From Synechococcus sp. BL107 (GTDB lineage Bacteria > Cyanobacteriota > Cyanobacteriia > PCC-6307 > Cyanobiaceae): DNA of 64,000 nucleotides. Both the position numbers and the translations under genes were made by a program. Shown in pieces: positions 39,356-48,670 of the stretch; the stretch's first letter is position 1, and every line of letters starts with the position of its first letter. Below the pieces are notes generated by a model that worked only from the letters and a program-made list of their open reading frames with translations, had not been told where the DNA came from and searched no databases. The stretch is from contig NZ_DS022298.1 in the NCBI RefSeq assembly GCF_000153805.1, forward strand, positions 2,112,827 to 2,176,826, given 5' to 3'.

Positions 39356-40411
39356 TCACTGGATCTCCCTCAACGGTGGCAAGGGCCTCCCGAGCGCAGC
39401 TGGACTGATCCCCTCTCGTAGCGCCACAAGCAACCCAGCAGCTTCGGAATAACTGCTGGCCGGCAACACCCCCGACGACAGCCCTAAAACCGCGGGCGTC
39501 ACGGACAACAGCGAGGGATTCGCCACGCTGATCACAGGAATTCCACGCTCCACACACGCCAACAACGCCTCTCCTCCCAGGGCACCTTCGGGCACCACTG
39601 CGGCTCCGATCTGGGATGCCTGAACATCGCCAGTGAGAGCAGCGCTTGTATCGATCAAGTCTGGCGCCCGGCTCAAGCCCACCAACACGCAGGCCAGAAA
39701 TGTGTAGCCCAGCTCTTCCCCGGCTGCTCGAGGATCCAGCTGGGGATCCAATGGCAGGGGCGCAAGGGCCGGAGCATGGGCGCAGGGCATCTGCAGATGA
39801 CGCACCAACAGATGACTGATCACGGCCTCAGCCCCCGCTAGCGCATCGACACCACTGCCCTGCCGATAGGACGTGAGCGCTTTACTGCCGAGATCCTCCG
39901 GGAAGCGTGCCACCACAGCAATCGCCGTTGCGCCGGCATCACGCAGTCGCTCGCCCGCACGCAACAACGCATCGGGGTGCTCCAGATTTCCCCAGCTGGC
40001 GCCACTTGCTCCGCGAGCGAGGGACACTCCTAGGGGTTGATCCGAACGCAGGACGGGTCCGATATCCAGACCCAAGCTGGCGTGACAAGCCTCGGCCACC
40101 TGAATCTGGCGCTGGGCCAGCTCAGCTTCAATCCCCGCATCGAGGAGAAGGCCGATGCGCTGCCGACGGACCGGTCGCAGTGCCCAATCGCCTACTGCAA
40201 AACGATCCAGGCCATAGCCCTCCACGTACTGAATGCGGGGATCACTCCAATACAGCGCCGCGCCATTCATCACATTGGGATGGGTGATCAGGCAGCCACT
40301 GGCCGCAGCCAATAAACGGGCACTGGGTAAGGCATCACCGGCATACCCTCCGATCTCACAACCGATGCCCGTGGGCACAACCATCAGGGTGGGCAGTGGT
40401 GCTGCACTCAT
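39356..40411 (-). CDS. DUF3326 family protein
   Basis: The 351-residue product (start ATG 40411) begins MSAAPLPTLMVVPTGIGCEI and has GYAGDALPSARLLAAASGCL, the N-terminal signature of DUF3326, a cyanobacterial/plastid family of unknown function. Later segments include GAAVVPEGALGGEALLACVE. The Gly/Ala-rich alternation of strands and helices suggests a Rossmann-like or alpha/beta domain. The start overlaps the upstream 63-residue gene by 4 nt (ATGA). Confidence 0.88.
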   Translation of the reverse strand: MSAAPLPTLMVVPTGIGCEIGGYAGDALPSARLLAAASGCLITHPNVMNGAALYWSDPRIQYVEGYGLDRFAVGDWALRPVRRQRIGLLLDAGIEAELAQRQIQVAEACHASLGLDIGPVLRSDQPLGVSLARGASGASWGNLEHPDALLRAGERLRDAGATAIAVVARFPEDLGSKALTSYRQGSGVDALAGAEAVISHLLVRHLQMPCAHAPALAPLPLDPQLDPRAAGEELGYTFLACVLVGLSRAPDLIDTSAALTGDVQASQIGAAVVPEGALGGEALLACVERGIPVISVANPSLLSVTPAVLGLSSGVLPASSYSEAAGLLVALREGISPAALGRPLPPLREIQ

Positions 40412-40599
40412 TCGATACAAACCCCCTCCACCTGAAGACAACGGGCACCATCGGCTGCCGTCGTCAGCCCCGTAATGGCCCAGCGCAGCAACTCAACATC
40501 GGGATCACTGGCGAGTTCAGCGCGGACCCATGGGCGCAACTCAATGATGGAGACATGCTCTGGCCAGATCAGCTGACGCTGCAGGCGAAGCAGCTTCAC
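40408..40599 (-). CDS. 63-residue small protein in the ferredoxin-DUF3326 operon
   Basis: The product starts MKLLRLQRQLIWPEHVSIIE, has RPWVRAELASDPDVELLRWA and a short strand at the end. It starts at GTG 40599, overlapping the ferredoxin stop by 4 nt, and its own TGA overlaps the DUF3326 start by 4 nt. This tight placement supports that it is real and cotranslated with its neighbours. The family is not recognised. Confidence 0.72.
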   Translation of the reverse strand: MKLLRLQRQLIWPEHVSIIELRPWVRAELASDPDVELLRWAITGLTTAADGARCLQVEGVCIE

Positions 40600-40937
40600 T
40601 TTTGATACTGACCGAACTGGGCTTCGTACAAGGCATCTTCTTGGCCCGTTTTGAGGGTGAGATCAGCACGGGGGAAGGACACACATAACAAGGCATATCC
40701 CTTCTCCTGAAGATCGGATCGAACACCCATGGCATCGGGCTGATCGACGCTTCCAGCTGAAATCACAGCTGCACACGTGGTGCAGACGCCTGTACAGCAG
40801 GAGCTGGGAAGGCTGATCCCTGCGGCTTCTGCCGCGTTCAGCACTGTCTGGTCAGCCCGACATTTGAATTGATGGACTTCACCTTCAATTTCAGCAGACA
40901 CGGAATAGGTGGCCACAGCCGCTGATGGGTCAGACAT
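40596..40937 (-). CDS. divergent plant-type [2Fe-2S] ferredoxin
   Basis: The 113-residue product (start ATG 40937, MSDPSAAVATYSVSAEIEGE) has the cluster-ligand pattern SLPSSCCTGVCTTCAAVISA with the distal Cys in YALLCVSFPRAD. It is more divergent than PetF at 7462 and its partner enzyme is not known. It lies 32 nt after the 2OG oxygenase-like gene and overlaps the 63-residue gene by 4 nt. A role in supplying electrons to a neighbouring enzyme is possible (inference). Confidence 0.9.
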   Translation of the reverse strand: MSDPSAAVATYSVSAEIEGEVHQFKCRADQTVLNAAEAAGISLPSSCCTGVCTTCAAVISAGSVDQPDAMGVRSDLQEKGYALLCVSFPRADLTLKTGQEDALYEAQFGQYQK

Positions 40938-40969
40938 CCCGTCAAAACTTTGCTCTCCAAGTGATTCTC

Positions 40970-41671
40970 TCAGGCAGCGGGTGGGGTTTGTTGGACCCAC
41001 ACATTGGGATGCGGAGCCAAGTATTCCGCCGAATGGTCGTCATCTGGGGCCGTGAGCACGAAATCAAAACTGATCGAACAGCGCAACGCCTCTGGATCGC
41101 TGTTGGGCAAAACGCTGTGGTCCAGACGGGAGGGAAATAGCACCAACAACCCGGATCGAGGCGCGAGGTCCCAGTGATCGGAATTCAGCGGATGTCCTTC
41201 AGTGATGGGGCCTCCATGGCCAACAGCGAGTCCGGGAACAAGTTCATTGATTCGATGCGGCGCCTGAAGGCGCAGCACTCCCTCCTCACCGGAACCACTT
41301 CCCGTGAGATAGAGCACAGCGCTGAGATGGGCATTGGGATGGTGATGACGACCGACCACCTGATCCCAATCGCTCAGCACGGGCCAACATCGCTGAAGGT
41401 GCAGGGCCACTTGAGAACACTCAAAGCCCACCGCATCGAGATAGGTCCATATCTGATCAACAACCTGCTGCGTGAGCTCCACGAAATCGGGGTGCTGATG
41501 CAACCTCCAAGCGCCATGGAGATCGCCAGTCCAGGCACATCCTTCTGTGGGATTTCCGGTCACCTCCCCTCGCAAGGCAAACAACACCTGAAGCTGCCCT
41601 GCCACATCCAAAGGATCCAAGGCCAACTGCACCGTGGCGATGGCAGTGGGAAAGAGCTGATGAAGCTGCAT
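40970..41671 (-). CDS. 2OG-Fe(II) oxygenase-like protein (TIGR02466-like)
   Basis: The 233-residue product starts MQLHQLFPTAIATVQLALDP. A central region GRHHHPNAHLSAVLYLTGSG gives candidate iron ligands, a distal His is in PSRLDHSVLPN, and an Arg is in ALRCSISFDF. This is the pattern of the 2OG-Fe(II)-oxygenase-like family; the substrate is unknown. It is the first gene of a five-gene operon with a ferredoxin next, so an oxidation reaction using that ferredoxin is an attractive but untested idea. The atpG terminator precedes its promoter region. Confidence 0.72.
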   Translation of the reverse strand: MQLHQLFPTAIATVQLALDPLDVAGQLQVLFALRGEVTGNPTEGCAWTGDLHGAWRLHQHPDFVELTQQVVDQIWTYLDAVGFECSQVALHLQRCWPVLSDWDQVVGRHHHPNAHLSAVLYLTGSGSGEEGVLRLQAPHRINELVPGLAVGHGGPITEGHPLNSDHWDLAPRSGLLVLFPSRLDHSVLPNSDPEALRCSISFDFVLTAPDDDHSAEYLAPHPNVWVQQTPPAA

Positions 41672-41686
41672 TGTCATCACCCCATT

Positions 41687-41714
41687 AAAAAAGCCGGCCC
41701 CCGAAGGAACCGGC
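41687..41714 (-). terminator. terminator of the atp operon
   Basis: On the minus strand GCCGG-TTCC-TTCG-GGGG-CCGGC forms a 9-bp stem with two G-U pairs (41693-41714) followed by six U residues (complement of 41687-41692). It lies about 25 nt past the atpG stop. Confidence 0.9.
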
Positions 41715-41738
41715 CATCAACACAATCAACGGGAACGA

Positions 41739-42692
41739 TTAACCAGCGGCAGCAGCGGAACCACCCACCACTTCCAGAATCTCCTGGGTAATCGCGGCCT
41801 GACGTGCCTTGTTGTAGTCAAGAGTCAGCGTCTTCGCCAATTCCTTGGCGTTATCGCTTGCGTTGTTCATAGCGGTCATCCGACTCGCCAATTCCGACGC
41901 AGCCGATTCCTGCAAACAGCGCAAAAGCTGGTTTTGCAAGTACAACGGCAGCAAAGCATTGAGCAGCTGGTCAGGGCTTTGCTCAAAAACGATATCCGAC
42001 GGGATTTTGGGAGCCTTGTTGGCAGAGCTGGTACCAGGCTCGACCGTCAGACGACCCTGATCAGTGGTGAGATTAAAGATCTCATCCTCAGGATCAGCGA
42101 TGTCTTGCGGATCAAGGGGAAGCAGCGTCTGGAGGACGGGTTTACAGCTCACCAAATTGATGAACTTGGTGAACACCATCTCCACTCGATCAGTCCCGGC
42201 TGCAGTGAATTCAGCCAGCATGTCGGTTGCGATCGTGTTGGCTTCATCCGCGGTGGGAACCTGCTCCAGCCCAGTAATTTTGGCCTGAATGGGGTAATCC
42301 CGATTGGTGAAGTAACTAATTGCTTTGCTGCCGATCAACACCAGCTTTACGTTGAAGCCCTTGCCCTTCAACTCAGCGAACCGTTGCTCGGTGCGCTTAA
42401 TAATGTTGGCGTTATAACCACCGCAAAGGCCACGGTCGCCAGTGATGGCAACAAGCGTGATCGTTTCAACGGTGCGCTGTTCCATGAGTGGAGCATCAGC
42501 CTCCTCAAAGCGCATCCTGGATTGAAGATTTTCCAGGATGCGAGAGAGACGATCAGCGAAGGGCCGGCTCCTTAGAACCTGCTCCTGAGCACGACGAACC
42601 TTGGCCGCAGCCACGAGGCGCATGGCCTCAGTGATCTTGCGGGTGTTCTTGACAGATTTGATCCGGTCGCGGATGTCTTTGAGATTTGCCAT
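41739..42692 (-). CDS. atpG: ATP synthase F1 subunit gamma
   Basis: The 317-residue rotor subunit begins [20 protein letters not shown] and ends with the C-terminal helix containing [20 protein letters not shown]-type residues. The insert around residue 200 (DLTTDQGRL region) belongs to the cyanobacterial/plastid gamma subunit, though the cysteine pair used for thiol regulation in plants is not seen. It closes the operon, 13 nt after atpA. Confidence 0.97.
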   Translation of the reverse strand: MANLKDIRDRIKSVKNTRKITEAMRLVAAAKVRRAQEQVLRSRPFADRLSRILENLQSRMRFEEADAPLMEQRTVETITLVAITGDRGLCGGYNANIIKRTEQRFAELKGKGFNVKLVLIGSKAISYFTNRDYPIQAKITGLEQVPTADEANTIATDMLAEFTAAGTDRVEMVFTKFINLVSCKPVLQTLLPLDPQDIADPEDEIFNLTTDQGRLTVEPGTSSANKAPKIPSDIVFEQSPDQLLNALLPLYLQNQLLRCLQESAASELASRMTAMNNASDNAKELAKTLTLDYNKARQAAITQEILEVVGGSAAAAG

Positions 42693-42705
42693 GTCGGCTG
42701 CTCCG

Positions 42706-44283
<1,578 letters not shown>

Positions 44284-44832
44284 TCAGCTCGCCTTGGCGA
44301 GTGCCAGACCGAGACGGCGGACCTGACCAGCCAAGCTGGCATCGATCACTTGAGAGCCGAGGCTGACAACGAAACCGCCAATCAAGGCGGGGTCGACGCT
44401 GAGGTCGATGTCGACCTTCGAGGTGCCGGCCATGGCCTGCACTTTCTTGGAGAGAGCCGACTGTTGTTCTTCAGAAAGAGGCTTGGCAGAACGAACTTGA
44501 GCCAGGGTGATTCCTTGCTGCTCGCGATACAACTCAAGGAAACGGTTCATCACCGCCTCGAAGGCTTGTAGGCGCTGACGATCGGCAAGAACCTTCAGGA
44601 GATTCATCAACGAGGGGGTCACCTCCTCCGCCAAGAGGCTTTCGAGAGCCTTTTTCTTAGAGGAGGGTTCGAGAACAGGCGACACCATCGCATCGCGAAA
44701 TTCAGCCGAACTGTCCCAAACACCTAAAAGCTGCTTGCACTGCTCAGACACCGTTTGGGATTCATCGCGAGCCTCAGTTACCTGAAGCAAGGCTTCGGCG
44801 TAGGGCGTCGCAAGAGAATTAAGGAGAGGCAT
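44284..44832 (-). CDS. atpH: ATP synthase F1 subunit delta
   Basis: The 182-residue product starts MPLLNSLATPYAEALLQVTE, has the helical N-terminal domain that binds alpha, and the C-terminal IDASLAGQVRRLGLALAKAS. It connects F1 to the b/b' stalk. Its ATG overlaps the stop of atpF by one base (TGATG). Confidence 0.94.
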   Translation of the reverse strand: MPLLNSLATPYAEALLQVTEARDESQTVSEQCKQLLGVWDSSAEFRDAMVSPVLEPSSKKKALESLLAEEVTPSLMNLLKVLADRQRLQAFEAVMNRFLELYREQQGITLAQVRSAKPLSEEQQSALSKKVQAMAGTSKVDIDLSVDPALIGGFVVSLGSQVIDASLAGQVRRLGLALAKAS

Positions 44833-45314
44833 CAGGCGTTCTCCAAATTGCGAATGGTTGAGTCGATCAGCTTGGACTGCGCCGCATCATCGAGGCGGCC
44901 AGGCAGATCGGTGAGGACCTTGTCGATCGCCGCCATGGCGGCTTCACGACGCAGGGCATCTTTAATCCGAGACGCCTCAGCATCAGCATCGGCCGCTGCA
45001 CCTTGCTTGATGGCAGCCATCACGGAAATGGTGCGTTTTTCGCCTTCAGCGCGGATCGCAGCTGCACGTTTCTGGCCATCGATCCGAATCTGCTCCGCTT
45101 TTTGCTGAGCGGCAGCAAGCTCGGACTGAGCTGTGGTGAGCTCTTCAGAGGCCTTTTTTAAACGTCCTTCAGCATCCTGAAGGTCTTGGAGGATCGCTGA
45201 GCGACGACGCTCAAGGATGCCACCGAGGAAACCACGCAGGAACCAAAACAGCACACCGATGACGATGGCCAGGTTGACCAGGTTGGTCTCGAGGGGATTG
45301 AAATTGAGATGCAT
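44832..45314 (-). CDS. atpF: ATP synthase F0 subunit b
   Basis: The 160-residue product has one N-terminal membrane helix (LVNLAIVIGVLFWFLRGFLG) then a long Glu/Lys/Ala-rich helix that forms the peripheral stalk coiled coil. It pairs with b' encoded immediately upstream. Its ATG overlaps the b' stop by one base (TGATG) and its stop overlaps atpH likewise. Confidence 0.95.
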   Translation of the reverse strand: MHLNFNPLETNLVNLAIVIGVLFWFLRGFLGGILERRRSAILQDLQDAEGRLKKASEELTTAQSELAAAQQKAEQIRIDGQKRAAAIRAEGEKRTISVMAAIKQGAAADADAEASRIKDALRREAAMAAIDKVLTDLPGRLDDAAQSKLIDSTIRNLENA

Positions 45315-45778
45315 CAGGCAGCCAGCAATCGGTTGATGATCGTGGTGCTGAGCTGATCCACCTTGCCCTTGAGTTGAGCTCGTGCAGATTCACGCTCGGC
45401 TTCGATACCGCGACGACTCTCTTCTTTCGTGCGATTGGCTTCAGCTTCGGCCTGGGCGAGCGCTTCGCGGTAGAGGCCATCGACCTCCTTTTCCGCGTCG
45501 ACGATCACAGACTGAACGGCCTGTCGAGCACCCTTCAGCTGTTCAGCCAAAGCAGCTTCAAGACGTTCAACCTCGGCGAGCTTTTGCTTCGCATCAGCAC
45601 GGCTGGTGGAAATAAAGCCCTCTCGGTCTTCCACGACCTTGCCGACCGGACGGAAGAAGAGAACATTGAGAAGGAAGGTGAGGAGAACCACCTGAACCGC
45701 CATAAGCGGAAGGGTGGCATCGAGGTCAAAAAGACCTCCCTCCGGAACACCTGCTTCAGCGAGCAGAAGCCAGGTCAT
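45314..45778 (-). CDS. atpF2: ATP synthase F0 subunit b'
   Basis: The 154-residue product has a short N-terminus ([20 protein letters not shown]), a membrane helix ([15 protein letters not shown]) and a long coiled-coil helix. Two different b-type subunits (b and b') are typical of photosynthetic organisms. It begins 70 nt after atpE. Confidence 0.95.
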   Translation of the reverse strand: MTWLLLAEAGVPEGGLFDLDATLPLMAVQVVLLTFLLNVLFFRPVGKVVEDREGFISTSRADAKQKLAEVERLEAALAEQLKGARQAVQSVIVDAEKEVDGLYREALAQAEAEANRTKEESRRGIEAERESARAQLKGKVDQLSTTIINRLLAA

Positions 45779-45848
45779 GGAAGGGTGCGCTGGGAAGGAA
45801 TCGAAACGAGGGGGTCAGAAGGGGGAACGTTGTGTCCCCCGATCTGAA

Positions 45849-46118
<270 letters not shown>

Positions 46119-46263
46119 TCAGGAGCGCTGAACAGAAATGGGTTGGGGATCGGTTCCCCCCGCGCAGGGACACTCTTTGAAAGAGAGGGCCCGGATGCAG
46201 TCCGGACCTGCGCGCGGATGTGTTTAGCAGATCGCTAGGGCATAGCGAAAGGGGGTGGGGCCG

Positions 46264-46989
46264 CTAATGGGCCTCGTGAAGGCCTTCACCGATGTAAAAG
46301 GCAGCCAAAGTCGCAAAGATCAGAGCCTGAATGGCACTGGTAAACAGACCAAGAAGCATCACGGGCAGGGGCACGATCAAAGGGACCAAATAAACCAGCA
46401 CTCCCACGGCCAATTCGTCGGCAAGGATGTTTCCAAACAAACGGAAAGAGAGGGAAAGAGGCTTGGTGAATTCCTCGATGATTTTGAACGGGAGCATGAT
46501 TGGGGTCGGCTCCACGTACAGCTCAAAGAAGCGCAATCCCTTGCGGCTCAGACCTGCATAGAAGTACGCCAACGACACCAAAAGGGCCATTGCCACGGTG
46601 GTGTTGATGTCCGCGGTTGGTGCACCAAGCTCACCTTCCGGCAGCTCGATAATTTTCCAAGGAATCAGCGCTCCTCCCCAATTGCTCACAAAGATGAACA
46701 AGAAGAGGGTGCCAATGAACGGAAGCCAATCGCGGTAATACTTCTCGCCGATTTGATCCCGGGCTAGGTCTCGGATGAAGTCCCAAAGGAACTCCAACAG
46801 GTTCTGCAGACCTATCGGATCGCGCTTCATGCCACGCGTGCCAACAAGCACGAATGCCAAAAGAACGCCGATCAAGATCCAGGAGCTCAGGAACACCTGG
46901 CCGTGCAAATACAGATCACCGATCTGCCAGTACAGGTGGTGGCCCACTTCCAGTTCGGCAAACGGGAGTGAGAAGGGCATTAATGCCAT
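46264..46989 (-). CDS. atpB: ATP synthase F0 subunit a
   Basis: The 241-residue proton-channel subunit has about five membrane helices. The essential arginine is in [20 protein letters not shown]. It forms the half-channels next to the c-ring. It is the second structural gene of the operon after atpI, which ends 24 nt upstream. Confidence 0.97.
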   Translation of the reverse strand: MALMPFSLPFAELEVGHHLYWQIGDLYLHGQVFLSSWILIGVLLAFVLVGTRGMKRDPIGLQNLLEFLWDFIRDLARDQIGEKYYRDWLPFIGTLFLFIFVSNWGGALIPWKIIELPEGELGAPTADINTTVAMALLVSLAYFYAGLSRKGLRFFELYVEPTPIMLPFKIIEEFTKPLSLSFRLFGNILADELAVGVLVYLVPLIVPLPVMLLGLFTSAIQALIFATLAAFYIGEGLHEAH

Positions 46990-47013
46990 GGGTGCAGGAA
47001 AAAGTGCTCAGCT

Positions 47014-47382
47014 TCAGTCGTCAAAGACGTGCTGAAGAATCAGGGCGGGCTTGTAGAGAAGGAATCCCAGGAAGGCCGGCAACAGATCGAGCTGGGGCAG
47101 CTTGGCCGATCCAACCACAAGCAGGATTGGAACGATGAGCTGAAAACGCCCCAGTCCACGGGACTGGTCACTGAGCCGGGCCACACTGCGGGCAAGCAAA
47201 CGCACGTACAAAAGTCCGGCGCATGCACCCACAAGAACACTGCTAGCGACTGAAAGATTCATGGTGAAGGCCACGATCGGAACCGTGACGAGCGACACCA
47301 GAACGGTGGCTAGCAGCAGACGGCGCTGGAGACGGTAAAAATCTTCCAGACGACACCTGAATTGGCGCGCGGAATCTATCAC
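47014..47382 (-). CDS. atpI: ATP synthase subunit I (AtpI-type assembly factor)
   Basis: The product is 122 residues from GTG 47382 (MIDSARQFRCRLEDFYRLQR) and has four hydrophobic segments (about 24-42, 44-62, 78-96, 100-115). AtpI proteins help assemble the c-ring. The frame is open upstream to 47430, but the additional part overlaps the preceding methyltransferase gene. It lies 13 nt downstream of that methyltransferase. Confidence 0.85.
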   Translation of the reverse strand: MIDSARQFRCRLEDFYRLQRRLLLATVLVSLVTVPIVAFTMNLSVASSVLVGACAGLLYVRLLARSVARLSDQSRGLGRFQLIVPILLVVGSAKLPQLDLLPAFLGFLLYKPALILQHVFDD

Positions 47383-47395
47383 GCGTCTTTCGCCC

Positions 47396-48565
47396 CTACT
47401 CCCGCAACAGCAGAATCTGACGATCCACAAGACCCCTCAATAGATCCACAGCGCCCAACGATCCCAGCGGGGTATCGGGCTGTTCATCGACGGAACGGAG
47501 CAAATCTTTCGCCGCAGCGCTCAGGGAGATGGGTTCCATATTCCGACCAAGGATTGGGTCAGGCTCCCCCCACAAGCAAGGCTGCCGCTGCCCTCGGGCC
47601 GCAGCAATCTCCTGATCTGTTCGGGACCTAATGGAGAGAGGAGCCTTTGAAAGGAAGAACTCGAAATGACTGATATCTGGATCGAGTTGCTCGATCAGGC
47701 TCCACTGCTGGAAGGCAGGCAATGCTTGAGCCCGTTCCAAAAGCTCGCCTTGTAGCAGCCTCGCCGGATCCCACACCTCTGGATTGGAAAAACCTGCAAA
47801 GTGCAACCCAGCCGTCTCGATGAACGAGAACAAACGCTCAAGGTCGTAACTGGTCTCCTGCGGATGTAAGTACATATCCGCAAAATTGGCGTCTGGGGCA
47901 CAGTCCACTGCCCAGCGCCGCTCGTGGTGACAACGCAACCGATTGGATTCAGGCAAAGTCTCGAACAAGTTCCGACCCATACGCAGGCCGTCTCGGCCGG
48001 TTCCGGCCTGAAGCAGTGTCAGTGCTTTTTGAGTGCGATGGATTTCCCAGCGCCCTGCATCTGCATATAGAAAGAGATGGAGCAGTCCCTCGGGAGCGAG
48101 AAGGCCTGCGAGGGCAGAGAGCCCGGCCTCCGGCTCCCGCAGATGGTGAAGCACACCCACGGAATTGATGTAATCGAAGGGAGCTTCATCTCCCAAATCC
48201 AACAGGCTCCGCTGCTGCTGCCGTAACGACCGGACCTCCTGACGGGCTCCGGATCGCTCCAGCCGCTCCCGCGCCACCGCCAAGGCTCCATCGCTGATAT
48301 CGACACCGACAACATCCGCGCCAGGGTTGAGATGGCACAAATAATCCGTGCTGACACCAGTGCCACATCCGGCGTCAAGGATGCGTGGCTGCTCCTGTCC
48401 TGATGGGATCACACCATGGACGGAAGCCAGAACACTGCGATAACACCAACGCCAGTTGTATCCAGGCGGAGGGCCGTCCTGCAACGGATCCCCGGGGAAT
48501 GGAAAGCGGTCATAGAACGCACTCACCACAGGGGTGGCGGCATCACTGGGTCGGACGTCGTCCAT
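47396..48565 (-). CDS. class I SAM-dependent methyltransferase upstream of atp operon
   Basis: The 389-residue product begins MDDVRPSDAATPVVSAFYDR and has the SAM-binding loop ILDAGCGTGVSTDYLCHL, DVVGVDISDGALAVARERLE and INSVGVLHHLREPEAGLSAL. A C-terminal region of about 170 residues outside the methyltransferase core is unidentified. The substrate is not known. It ends 13 nt before atpI, on the same strand, so it is likely cotranscribed with the ATP synthase genes. It is divergent from apcE by 105 nt. Confidence 0.82.
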   Translation of the reverse strand: MDDVRPSDAATPVVSAFYDRFPFPGDPLQDGPPPGYNWRWCYRSVLASVHGVIPSGQEQPRILDAGCGTGVSTDYLCHLNPGADVVGVDISDGALAVARERLERSGARQEVRSLRQQQRSLLDLGDEAPFDYINSVGVLHHLREPEAGLSALAGLLAPEGLLHLFLYADAGRWEIHRTQKALTLLQAGTGRDGLRMGRNLFETLPESNRLRCHHERRWAVDCAPDANFADMYLHPQETSYDLERLFSFIETAGLHFAGFSNPEVWDPARLLQGELLERAQALPAFQQWSLIEQLDPDISHFEFFLSKAPLSIRSRTDQEIAAARGQRQPCLWGEPDPILGRNMEPISLSAAAKDLLRSVDEQPDTPLGSLGAVDLLRGLVDRQILLLRE

Positions 48566-48670
48566 CAGCTTCCATCAATGCTGCTGAGCATTTCATGGCA
48601 ACACCAATGTCCATCACAAGCACCGCAAGGCCTGCAAACATTTGTTCATAGGTAGGCGAACCAACCAGGC

